Assembly (NCBI GenBank): GCA_964544475.1
Contig: CAZJBS010000002.1
Coordinates: 62,001-126,000 of the forward strand
Length of the DNA: 64,000 nt
Direction: 5' to 3'
Source: CAZJBS01 sp964544475
GTDB lineage: Bacteria; CLD3; SB21
A program made the translations under genes and the position numbers. Of this stretch, positions 1-10,371 are shown in pieces (the first letter of the stretch is position 1; each line of letters starts with the position of its first letter). Under the pieces are notes generated by a model, which saw only the letters and a list, made by a program, of their open reading frames with translations, did no database searches and was not told where the DNA came from.

Positions 1-1158
1 AGCCCCTTCCAAGCGTGTGTGAGACCTCGTGCATGGTCACGAAGGTCGTGAACGACCGCATATCGATGTATGGCCGTTCATCGGCGGCGATGAGCTTCTC
101 GCCGATGGCTTTGACAATCTTCTGAAATTTGGCTTCCATCAGGTTTTTATACATCTGCTTTTTGCCGCCAAACTGTTCATGAACCCGGGGATCATTGGGC
201 AAAGACGCGGCGATCGTCTTGACGCCTTTCTGGAAATCGCCGCCGAAATAGGCGATGTTGACAACCTCAAGGACATTGGCTTTGCCCGCTGATGGGCGGA
301 TGTACTCCTTTTTCTGGGGGAGATTCTGTTCGAGCGCGTCCAGATGGGATTGGAAGACCTGCAGTTCTTTTGTGCCGTCCGGGTCCTTCACCATAACGGC
401 CGCCTCGTACGCCGTCTTGTAGTTGAACATTGCGTCTTCGTAGTTCTCAATGGGGCCGATGACGACATCGAGGTTGTTATCCTTCAATTGCATCCAAAGT
501 ACATCGGATTCGTAGTAGTCATCCGTTTGAATGGCTTTGGAGCGGGCCGCCAGATACTTTTTCAACGATTCGTTTTCAGCCAGTTCGGAGGCTTGCAGTA
601 GCAGGGCGCCGATGGCCGTCACTTCGTCCTTGTATTCCACATGGTAGGGTAAGGCCTTCAGTCTGGATCCGTCGCGCCGCACGACGGTGTAGAGGCCCAT
701 CAGTTCCTTCTCCTGAGCGGCATTGGCTTTCACATAGCTTTCAAATTCTTCTTTCGTCATGTCGGACGGATAAAACGTGCCGCCGTCCGGCCGGATGGCC
801 GGACCCGAGCCCGTGAACCGTTGATTGGTTTCCCGATCGTAGGGACCGTAGTTGATTTTTACGTAAGCCAGCGTGTCGGCCGACGCCTGATCCTTGCGAC
901 TGAGCAGGGCATCGCGGACGGCCATGGCGTCCGACGACGTCTGTTTCCAGAAGATTTCGTCGGCTAGGCGGCCGGCTTTGACGAGCAATTTGACCAGGTC
1001 CTTCTCTCTGGCGGACAGATGCTCCATCGGAACCGTGATTTCGATGGGCGCGTATTCTTCGATTTTTTTCTCCAGGTCGCTAGGCGCCTTCATGGTTTGT
1101 TCTTTCGGTTTGCAGCCGGCCAGCCCCAGAAGGACCAGCGACACGATCATGAGGTGTT

Positions 1159-1162
<4 letters not shown>
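1..1162 (-). CDS. M49-like (dipeptidyl-peptidase III family) metallopeptidase lipoprotein, 3' part cut by the window
   Basis: The first 387 residues are present; the rest lies beyond base 1. The protein opens with a hydrophobic signal and a lipobox (LAGC, then KPKEQ), so it is probably a lipid-anchored envelope protein. A zinc-peptidase HExxH motif (HEVSH, residues about 378-382) falls near the window edge, preceded by residues resembling the bacterial M49 group (for example EKDLVKLLVKAGRLADEIFW). The second glutamate helix expected downstream is not visible. The start ATG overlaps the stop of the upstream carB half-gene as ATGA, so the two are probably translated together. The family assignment comes from memory of related lipoproteins; the HExxH and lipobox are read directly. 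Confidence 0.72.
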
Positions 1163-2979
<1,817 letters not shown>

Positions 2980-3149
2980 CAGGCCATCCGTGTAAAACCG
3001 CTGTCATTCAAGAACCAGCGGAAACTAAAGATTATTGCAAAGAGTAGCAAGTGTTTCTCAACACGTGCGGGTACATCGTGGGTCTTGCCCGCGGAGAAAA
3101 TGCAGATGAGTGTGGGTTGAAGGGCGTTGGTGAGAATCACGTTTTGACG

Positions 3150-3560
3150 TCATGGCCTCTTAACAGGCATTTCTGTGGTTGGGAGAAATATCCGATATGC
3201 CCGGCCATCCGGGGTCTTCACTTCAAATGTGCCGCCGACGCTCGGCAGACCACCCTGCCCGCCGAAAAAATCGATCGACAAACAGGTCGCCGGACCGGTC
3301 TGCCCTCTCCATGCGTAATCCCCGCTCACAAATCGGGTGGGTACACCAGGTTCCAGAACAAACCGAATAACAAGGCGGTCTGGCGAGTCCTTCTCGGAAA
3401 AAACCATCTCGCCAAGAGCGCGATAACCGTCCCGGGAGCCCGAAAAAGAGCTTAACGACATGGGCAGACGGGTTCCATCCGCCATACTTGTAACCGAAGC
3501 CTCCCTTGGTGACCCACAGGCCAGTAATAGGAAAGACAGCGAGATCAAGTTTTGTTTCAG
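3150..3560 (-). CDS. small predicted lipoprotein of unknown function
   Basis: About 136 residues. From a CTG codon the product begins MKQNLISLSFLLLACGS, a textbook lipoprotein signal with a basic N-terminus and LLAC lipobox. The frame has no ATG; a TTG four codons further in would remove the lysine and sit about 16 bases from the ribosome site, so I prefer CTG. The mature part is rich in Gly, Ser and Pro and suggests a small all-beta domain, but I do not recognise a family. It is a stand-alone minus-strand gene between the ABC exporter and carB. An overlapping frame with an ATG 13 bases upstream lacks any signal peptide and looks like a shadow. Confidence 0.6.
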   Translation of the reverse strand: MKQNLISLSFLLLACGSPREASVTSMADGTRLPMSLSSFSGSRDGYRALGEMVFSEKDSPDRLVIRFVLEPGVPTRFVSGDYAWRGQTGPATCLSIDFFGGQGGLPSVGGTFEVKTPDGRAYRIFLPTTEMPVKRP

Positions 3561-3564
3561 AAGG

Positions 3565-3570
3565 CTCCTC
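3565..3570 (-). promoter_or_regulatory. ribosome binding site favouring a CTG start
   Basis: On the minus strand GAGGAG precedes the CTG codon by a four-base spacer. It is 16 bases from the alternative TTG, too far for normal initiation. An ATG in another frame directly overlaps this site and so cannot use it. Confidence 0.45.
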
Positions 3571-3611
3571 CATGGATGAAAGGCAAAGACGGTTTCTTCA
3601 CTCCCGGCATG

Positions 3612-4703
3612 CTAATACCATTTATAGTATCTCTTCCCGATCAGAAAGTACAGAAGCCCGGATCCGATGAGTATCCCAAGGCTGGAAAGTACGTCCAAAA
3701 AGCCCGCGCCTTCAATGCAGATACCTCGCATATGGTCGGCGATAATCGTCAACGGCAGGTAGCGGATGACGCCCACCAGCCATTCCGGGAAATTATGATA
3801 GCTGAAGAAAATGCCTGAGCAGATCATCATGGGCATCGACACGGCGTTGATCAGCCCATTGCCGATCTGCGTATTGGCGGTACGCGATGATAGCAGCACG
3901 GCGATGCCGAAAAAAACGACGTTGCCGGCGACAAGCAATGCGAAAAGCGCCGCCAGACTTCCTTCAATGGATAGATCGAAGTACCACCATGCAAAGATCC
4001 ACAGCAGTGCGGATTCGGCCACACTGAGCACGAGCCTGGCCACGATGAGCGAAAACAGCAGAGCGCCCTTATTCATCGGCGTGGCCACCATGCGCCGCAG
4101 GAGTTTTTTTGAACGTTTTTCGATAAGCCAGTAGCTGATGCCCCACAGACCGCCGAACATGATGTTCATGGCCATCAGACCGGGCACTAGAAAATCAATG
4201 TAACGCATGCCCGTTTGGCTGAAAGTGCGGATGTTTTCGGACATCATGGCGCCAGGGTCTCTCATCGCCGACGAAATTTGCAGAAAAGCCAGCTGGCCCT
4301 CGGGATTGTGGGGATCGAAGAAATAACTCACGCTGTCACCCTTCTCATAGACAATCAAGGACGCCTGTCCCCGTTTGATCATACGTTCAGCTCCTTCCCA
4401 GTCGGTTTTTATGAACCGGTAAGTCGTTGAACCCATACGATCATTGCCGAGTGTCTTGTTTTGTTCGTGAAGGGATGAAACGATCGAAGAATCCACGATC
4501 GGGTTGATGAAGTTCTGGACAACTCCATGCCGAGGTTGAACCTGGACCCACGCAATCGAGCGTACCAATTCACCTTGTTGCGTAAATGCAATGCCAAGTC
4601 CCCAGGCCATCAGTACCGGAAATGCGAGCGACCAGAAAATGACACCGGGTTCCCGGTAGAATTCCCTGAATTGCATCAGAATCAACTGGAAAAATGGTCT
4701 CAT
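3612..4703 (-). CDS. ABC-2 type transporter permease
   Basis: The 363-residue protein has the ABC-2 exporter layout: one N-terminal membrane helix (about 21-42), a large external loop (about 45-165), then about five helices to the C-terminus. A conserved-looking stretch IEKRSKKLLRRMVATPM lies at the cytoplasmic end of the second helix. It presumably pairs with the ATPase encoded 52 bases upstream on the same strand to export a drug, lipid or polysaccharide; the substrate cannot be read from sequence. No fusion to an ATPase domain is present. Confidence 0.88.
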   Translation of the reverse strand: MRPFFQLILMQFREFYREPGVIFWSLAFPVLMAWGLGIAFTQQGELVRSIAWVQVQPRHGVVQNFINPIVDSSIVSSLHEQNKTLGNDRMGSTTYRFIKTDWEGAERMIKRGQASLIVYEKGDSVSYFFDPHNPEGQLAFLQISSAMRDPGAMMSENIRTFSQTGMRYIDFLVPGLMAMNIMFGGLWGISYWLIEKRSKKLLRRMVATPMNKGALLFSLIVARLVLSVAESALLWIFAWWYFDLSIEGSLAALFALLVAGNVVFFGIAVLLSSRTANTQIGNGLINAVSMPMMICSGIFFSYHNFPEWLVGVIRYLPLTIIADHMRGICIEGAGFLDVLSSLGILIGSGLLYFLIGKRYYKWY

Positions 4704-4755
4704 ACGGTTCTAACGCGATCATCCAAGGTTCGAATGTTGTTGGAAAGCGGAGTTT

Positions 4756-5679
4756 TCACACATTTAATCTCCGGCCGGTCATGGATATGAACAGGTCATC
4801 AAGGGTCATCTTCCTGCACTCCAGCGTTTTGATCACAAGACCTTTCTGCTTCATCTCGTCCAGAAAGACGGGAAGATAATTTACGATATCATCCACTGTG
4901 ATTTGCCACGTTTTTCCATTGCGCACGATGGCCCGATGGCCTGAGGTCGGAAGCTTGAATGTGACATCCGGCTCAAGACTGAATTCAATAATTTCCGTGC
5001 TTTTGTTTCTTGAAAGAAGTTCGTCCACCGTGCCCTGGGCGAGGATTTTCCCCCGATCCAGGATGACAATGCGCTCGCAGAGATAATCAGCTTCTTCCAT
5101 GTAGTGCGTCGTAAGAATCATCGTCATGGATCTTTCGGTCCTGAGGCGGAAGAGAATATCCCAGACTTCACGGCGGGCCGAGGGATCAAGGCCGGTTGTG
5201 GGCTCATCGAGCAGGAGTATCGGAGGGTTATTGATCAGGGCGATCCCCAACGACAGACGCTGGTGTTGACCCCCGGACAGGTTTTTGACCAGCGCATCCC
5301 GTTTTTCTTCGAGATGCACGAGACGCAGGGTTTCGTTCGTCTTTTCTTGATCGAGACCGTAGAACGATGCGAACAGATCGAGCGTCTCGCCGACTTTAAG
5401 ATTTTCGATGAAGCGTGTTTCCTGGAGAGAGATGCCGAGAATCCGGCTGAGTTCCTTCCCATGGCGCCCCCACGTCTTGCCGTTGATCAGGATCTCGCCT
5501 TCGTCCGGATGCTGGATGCCCTCGATCATTTCCATCAGTGTTGTTTTCCCGGCGCCATTGGGCCCGAGCAAAGCGACGTACTCACCGGGCAGAATGTCGA
5601 GGCTCACGCCATGGACGGCCTGAACGTCGGCAAAGGCCTTTCGGATATGCCGGACCGATATCGCGGACGCGTCTGTCAT
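4756..5679 (-). CDS. ABC transporter ATP-binding protein
   Basis: A 307-residue ATPase of the multidrug/NatA (CcmA) class. Visible motifs: Walker A GPNGAGKTT (about 39-47), Q-loop region GISLQETRF, signature LSGGQHQR, Walker B ILLLDEPTTGLDP and switch His in LTTHYMEEAD. About 80 C-terminal residues form the extra domain typical of ABC-2 exporters. I place the start at the ATG giving MTDASAIS; a TTG three codons earlier is possible. It lies immediately upstream of the permease gene, so the two form an exporter operon. Confidence 0.93.
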   Translation of the reverse strand: MTDASAISVRHIRKAFADVQAVHGVSLDILPGEYVALLGPNGAGKTTLMEMIEGIQHPDEGEILINGKTWGRHGKELSRILGISLQETRFIENLKVGETLDLFASFYGLDQEKTNETLRLVHLEEKRDALVKNLSGGQHQRLSLGIALINNPPILLLDEPTTGLDPSARREVWDILFRLRTERSMTMILTTHYMEEADYLCERIVILDRGKILAQGTVDELLSRNKSTEIIEFSLEPDVTFKLPTSGHRAIVRNGKTWQITVDDIVNYLPVFLDEMKQKGLVIKTLECRKMTLDDLFISMTGRRLNV

Positions 5680-5792
5680 GGAACACAAAAGACTTTCGTG
5701 AATCCGTGAATTCGAGTGTTACAATATTGAAACAAACTGCCGAGAAAAGAAATGAATTTCTGGCGTTTCAAGGAGGCAACCGTCTCAGAAAT

Positions 5793-6944
5793 TCATGCCC
5801 CCGGGTCTTGCCATTTCAATCCAAAACACACTCTCAGCAGGTTGATCCGTTTGATGAATCCTTCGTAGAGCAGCCAACATCCGCCGAATGTCGCCACGGC
5901 AAGAATAAGGAATTTCAGACCTACGTCCAGTTCAAGCGGCGCCAGATAGAATCCCACGATGACGGTGATCGTCTGGTGAAGAATGTAGAAGGGATAAACG
6001 GCGTCTTTGGCCCACGCCAGCGCCTTGTTGGAGAACCTAAGATACCGTCTTGCCCATCCCAAGCCGGTCACGATCCACAACCACATATTCAGACTTCGGA
6101 AAAAGAAATAAACGGACGTCATCCAAAACGGTGGATCCTTGACATCGAGTGTCCAGCATACAAACACAATGGCAAATCCCGCGCACGCGAGCGCCAGCGA
6201 CCGCCAGCGCTTGCCGGCCAGGGCGTCCCACAAGGATGTTCCTTCGACGAGCCCAAAACCCAACAGGAAGATCAATAACATACTGGCGAATTGTGCCCAA
6301 TCGCCGAAAAGATTGTTTGCATCGTGCGGCCAGAACGGGCGAAGGGCCATTTCGCTGACAGCCACTGGAAGAAAAAGAAAATAGAAACGGTTTCCTTTGG
6401 ACACAAAATCATTGAAAATGCCGAGCGACAACCGCCCGCGGCCTCGTTTGAAGAACACAAGAAGAGGCAATGCGATCAACGAAAACGTCAGAATGTACGG
6501 AAGATACCAAAGGTGATGCCAGCTGAGATTGCCTTCGGGGTACGGAACCCATCGAAATATGGTCGGGTAGAATGCCGCAAAACTGAATGTCTGTCCTTGA
6601 AAGAGCCTCTCGAAATAAACCTGGGGCGGAACGACGGCAATCATGCCAAAAAGCAGCGGCAACAGCAGTCTTTTTGTTCTCTCAACAACAAATCGCCTGA
6701 CCGGATACTTGCCCAGCATATGCCACGTGGCGGAGCCGGATACGAAAAATAACAATGGTATTCGCCATTGGTGCAAAAATCCCATGATCGGTTCAAGCCA
6801 TCTGACGGTTTGATTGTTCTTCACGTGCCAGGCCCACGTATTGAACATCATTCCTGTATGAAACAGAATTAAGAGGGAAAAGGCCAGGACCCTTATCCAG
6901 TCCAGTTCATAGCGGCGCTGGATGGTCACATTGGAAGAAGCCAT
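5793..6944 (-). CDS. membrane-bound acyltransferase 3 family protein
   Basis: A 383-residue polytopic protein with about ten membrane helices. The opening RRYELDWIRVLAFSLLILFH is typical of the acyltransferase-3 (OafA/MdoC/NodX) family, with the conserved Asp-Trp-x-Arg at the start of helix 1 and a basic ERTKRLLLP segment. Such enzymes transfer acetyl or succinyl groups onto sugars of surface glycans or lipids. A good ribosome site (AAGGAAA) precedes the ATG. It is flanked by intergenic gaps and may be its own transcription unit. Substrate unknown. Confidence 0.85.
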   Translation of the reverse strand: MASSNVTIQRRYELDWIRVLAFSLLILFHTGMMFNTWAWHVKNNQTVRWLEPIMGFLHQWRIPLLFFVSGSATWHMLGKYPVRRFVVERTKRLLLPLLFGMIAVVPPQVYFERLFQGQTFSFAAFYPTIFRWVPYPEGNLSWHHLWYLPYILTFSLIALPLLVFFKRGRGRLSLGIFNDFVSKGNRFYFLFLPVAVSEMALRPFWPHDANNLFGDWAQFASMLLIFLLGFGLVEGTSLWDALAGKRWRSLALACAGFAIVFVCWTLDVKDPPFWMTSVYFFFRSLNMWLWIVTGLGWARRYLRFSNKALAWAKDAVYPFYILHQTITVIVGFYLAPLELDVGLKFLILAVATFGGCWLLYEGFIKRINLLRVCFGLKWQDPGA

Positions 6945-7076
6945 TCGGGTTTCCTTATAGGTTCCAGGTATGAAATATCATCCGAGATCTGATCGACAAA
7001 GCATGGGTGGTGGATTTGCCGGCGGATGGCATCATCATGGTGAAGCACGATAGTGAATAACAACCGTCCGTTTGAT

Positions 7077-9212
7077 TTATTCCGCCAGCGCCTGCCGGAT
7101 CTTCCTGGAAAACACTTCCATGGAGAATGGTTTTGGGATCAGAATGCCGCCGTCTTCAAGTACACCTTGATTGGATATGATGTTCTCAGAGTATCCGGAC
7201 ATGTAGACGACCCTCAGCGACGGATCGATTTTCTTCAATTCAAGAAAAAGCTCCTTCCCGTTCATACCAGGCATGATAATATCCGTGACTAACAACCTCA
7301 CCGGGCTGGGGGTTGTCCTGAAATAATCGACGCATGCGGCCGGCGTTTCGAAATCGATGGTATCAAAGCCACGTTGCTTCAGAATTCTGCAGACCATTTC
7401 ACGGGCCATTTCATTGTCCTCGACCACGGCGATGCATCCGTGTCCTTTTAGTTCCAACGCTTCTTCCTTTTCCGCCGTTTTTGTCACAACGCCGACAGCT
7501 TCAGGAAAATAGACTCGAAACGTCGTGCCCTTTCCCGGTTCACTGTAGACGGTCAAGTGACCGCCATGCTGTTTCACAATGCCATACACCGTGGCGAGTC
7601 CCAACCCCGTGCCCTTCCCCTGTTCCTTGGTCGTAAAAAAGGGCTCAAAAACTCGGCGTAGGGTATTGTCATCCATGCCGGCACCGTTGTCGCTGACGGT
7701 AATGCAGACAAATGGACCAACCATGGCCTCCGGATTGGCCTCCACGTAATCTTCGTCCAGAAGGGTGCGGCTGGTTTCGAACAAAAGAACGCCCCCATTG
7801 GGCATCGCGTCCTGCGCGTTGACAGCCATGTTCATGATGATTTGTTCGATCTGAAATTGATCTGCCCGTATGCCCCCGATACGATCATCCAGCCGGTACT
7901 GGATATCCACATTTTCGCGGATGGTTCGCCGCAGAATTTTCTGAAAGCCTCGCAGAATGTCGTTCAATTCGAGATCTCTGATTTCCATGATTTGCTTGCG
8001 TCCAAAGGATAACAACTGCTGAATGAGGTATTTCGCTTTGTTGCCCGCATCATGAATGGATTTGAGTTCACTGTAAGACGGATCGCTGGATTTTGAGTCC
8101 AGGAGCAGCATCTCCGAATACCCGATGATGGGCGTCAGCATGTTCGCGAAATCATGGGCAATGCCGCCGGCCAATTGCCCAAGCGTTTCCATTTTCTGGG
8201 CATGCTGCAGGCGCTCCTCAAGAACGCGCTGTTCCGTAATATCCAGAGCAGAACCGATGAGTTGCTCCACGCGCCCTGAGGTATCGCGCCCAAACACCGA
8301 CTGGTTGATTTCAAAGGTCCTCCAACCGCCCGCGGCGTCACGGCACCGCAACCGGAGGCGTTGAATGTCTTTGTCAGTGGCGGTTTTCCAATTGTCGGAC
8401 ATACGGCGAAACAGGAAATGATCATCGGGATGAAGATATGCTTCACGAAAGCGCGCTCCAAATTCCTCCATCTGAACGTCCCGGTGCCCCAGCCATTCGA
8501 GAATACTGCGGCTCGCGTAAACCCACCGGTCTTCCTTCAGGTCGAACACGTAGGTGATAAATGGCGATGTGTGCAGAATGCGTTCTTGGAATTTTTCCTG
8601 TTTGCGAAGATTCTCCTCGGCGGTGGCCAGCGCTTCATACGATTGAACTAATTCCTGACGGCGCCGGTTTTCGATATGATTGCGGAGGTATATGAAATAC
8701 AACAGCAATGAAGCGGACAGAAAATTCAGGGCCAGCGGTCCTGCGACGGAACTGAGCGAAGGAAAAACAACCGGATTGATCCAGGGAAGCAGACACAGTC
8801 CTGTAATCTGCACCATGGCCAGAATACCCGTACCGCGAAACCCAAGAAGGATACTGGCAAAGACGAGCCCCAAGACCAGATAATTCAAAACGGCATAGGC
8901 ATTCGGTTCGGTGGATTGGACGACGGAAGAAAATATGACAACAGGGAACATGGCCGCCGTAAGGAAGGCGGCCACATTGTAAAACCCGAAGGCATTGATG
9001 ACAATGGAAGCAGAGAGAAAAACATAGCCGGTCCATGGAATGGTGTAGGCGGGATCGGTGAAACTCTTGTACGTGTCCAGTGCACCAAACACCAGGATGA
9101 AGAAAATCAATAGAACCGCCAGAATCCGGGCCTTCAACCGGATGGCCACATCTTTCGTTTCAGCCGGAAGCAGGAGCCTTCGAAAAGTTGCTGTAAAGGA
9201 TCTTGAATTCAT
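7077..9212 (-). CDS. membrane hybrid sensor histidine kinase (PAS, HisKA, HATPase, receiver)
   Basis: 711 residues. Five to six hydrophobic helices (about 28-178) form a membrane sensor without a large periplasmic loop. They are followed by a coiled linker, a PAS domain (about 210-330), a dimerisation helix with phospho-acceptor His353 (GGIAHDFANML), an ATPase domain (NAQDAM, DNGAGMD, GTGLGLATVYG) and a C-terminal receiver with phospho-Asp644 (VTDIIMPGMNG) and Lys694. The kinase class (HDFANML, FTTKEQGKGTGLGL) is that often seen in NtrB-like and RcsC-like hybrids. I moved the start to the ATG overlapping the ROK kinase stop as ATGA, discarding 64 upstream codons that only mirror the neighbour. 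No regulator gene is adjacent. Confidence 0.92.
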   Translation of the reverse strand: MNSRSFTATFRRLLLPAETKDVAIRLKARILAVLLIFFILVFGALDTYKSFTDPAYTIPWTGYVFLSASIVINAFGFYNVAAFLTAAMFPVVIFSSVVQSTEPNAYAVLNYLVLGLVFASILLGFRGTGILAMVQITGLCLLPWINPVVFPSLSSVAGPLALNFLSASLLLYFIYLRNHIENRRRQELVQSYEALATAEENLRKQEKFQERILHTSPFITYVFDLKEDRWVYASRSILEWLGHRDVQMEEFGARFREAYLHPDDHFLFRRMSDNWKTATDKDIQRLRLRCRDAAGGWRTFEINQSVFGRDTSGRVEQLIGSALDITEQRVLEERLQHAQKMETLGQLAGGIAHDFANMLTPIIGYSEMLLLDSKSSDPSYSELKSIHDAGNKAKYLIQQLLSFGRKQIMEIRDLELNDILRGFQKILRRTIRENVDIQYRLDDRIGGIRADQFQIEQIIMNMAVNAQDAMPNGGVLLFETSRTLLDEDYVEANPEAMVGPFVCITVSDNGAGMDDNTLRRVFEPFFTTKEQGKGTGLGLATVYGIVKQHGGHLTVYSEPGKGTTFRVYFPEAVGVVTKTAEKEEALELKGHGCIAVVEDNEMAREMVCRILKQRGFDTIDFETPAACVDYFRTTPSPVRLLVTDIIMPGMNGKELFLELKKIDPSLRVVYMSGYSENIISNQGVLEDGGILIPKPFSMEVFSRKIRQALAE

Positions 9213-10255
9213 AAAGACCGACCTTTTGCATGATGGTGATTCTTGCCGCCGCCGGAAGTCATGTCCTGATTTCTCAAAACCCACGACGCGGCGCCAACGA
9301 CACCCGCCCGATTTCCCAGCGCCGCTGCCCTGACCAATAGCTGATTCTTCACGGGCTTCATGACACGAGACATCACCTCGTTCTGAATTCGATGAATCAA
9401 CCAATCGCCCGCATCCGCCACTCCGCCCCCAATCACAATCACATCCGGGTTGAGAACATTGACGATGCTCGATAAACCGGCGCCCAAATAAAGAACCATT
9501 TGATCGGTCACCCGTGTCGCCAGTTTATCGCCGGCATGGGCGGCCTCAAAAATCGACCGCGGCGTTATGGCGGTCGGCGCGTGACGGCGAAGTGTGGATT
9601 CGGGATTGGCGGCCATGCCCGCCACCACATCTTCGACAAGATACTTGCCGCCGGCATAGCGCTCCAAACATCCGCGATTGCCGCACGCGCATGGCCGTCC
9701 GTTTGCTTCGACAACGACATGGCCAAACTCTGCCGCATTGAAGATCCGGCCATGATGAATTTGTCCATTCAGAATAATACCGCCACCGACGCCGGTTCCG
9801 ATCGTCATTCCCACGACGGTTTGCGCGCCTCGGGCAGATCCCCAGGCATATTCGCCAAAGGCCATGAAGTTGCCGTCATTGTCAACGAACGCCGGCAGGC
9901 CGGTGGCATCCTTCAGTGCGTGCCCGATATCGGCGTTTTCCCAACCCGGAATGTGCGGAGTCGGCGCGAGGGATATGCCCCGAAGGCTGTCTATCGTACC
10001 GGGACAGCCCGCGCCAATCGCCTCCAGAACAAACTTTTCCTTTTTCGCAAACATAACGCATTCAAAAGCGGCCTCTTTCATCACGTTGAGGACGGAGGCA
10101 CAGCCGCCTTGTGTTTCTGCCGGCCGCACATTGCTGTACACCGCTTCGCCACGATCGGAGACGATACCATACTTCAGGTTGGTTCCTCCCAGGTCCAGTC
10201 CTACGGCATAGCGCCTGTCGGCAGATAACATGGAGTTGTCCAAAGGAATGGCCAT
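9209..10255 (-). CDS. ROK family sugar kinase (glucokinase-like)
   Basis: 348 residues with the ROK plan: phosphate-binding DLGGTN (21-26), catalytic Asp in VDNDGN (about 127), GTGVGGG, and the zinc site made by His179 in EFGHVVVE and three Cys in CACGNRGC (189, 191, 196). No N-terminal helix-turn-helix is present, so it is an enzyme rather than a NagC/XylR-type repressor. Glucose is the likely substrate, since EFGH and the zinc site are normal for bacterial ATP glucokinases. It is translationally coupled to the sensor kinase downstream, an odd pairing. A shorter start at Met9 is possible. Confidence 0.9.
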   Translation of the reverse strand: MAIPLDNSMLSADRRYAVGLDLGGTNLKYGIVSDRGEAVYSNVRPAETQGGCASVLNVMKEAAFECVMFAKKEKFVLEAIGAGCPGTIDSLRGISLAPTPHIPGWENADIGHALKDATGLPAFVDNDGNFMAFGEYAWGSARGAQTVVGMTIGTGVGGGIILNGQIHHGRIFNAAEFGHVVVEANGRPCACGNRGCLERYAGGKYLVEDVVAGMAANPESTLRRHAPTAITPRSIFEAAHAGDKLATRVTDQMVLYLGAGLSSIVNVLNPDVIVIGGGVADAGDWLIHRIQNEVMSRVMKPVKNQLLVRAAALGNRAGVVGAASWVLRNQDMTSGGGKNHHHAKGRSL

Positions 10256-10371
10256 CGGTCACCTTATTCGCCACGGAATAATGGAATGGGTGGCTTCATC
10301 CGCAATCACAACACCCCCGAGAATGAATGTGGCGGATACACAGAGTCGGCCAACAAAAGAGCGTCTTGCGG

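Noticed and set aside
3223..3573. An ATG-started frame overlapping the small lipoprotein gene, considered as a frameshifted gene
   Set aside because: It has no signal peptide or hydrophobic segment, and the ribosome site fits the CTG of the lipoprotein frame better.
5104..5709. A 201-codon frame antisense to the ABC ATPase gene
   Set aside because: Shadow of a gene with complete Walker and signature motifs.
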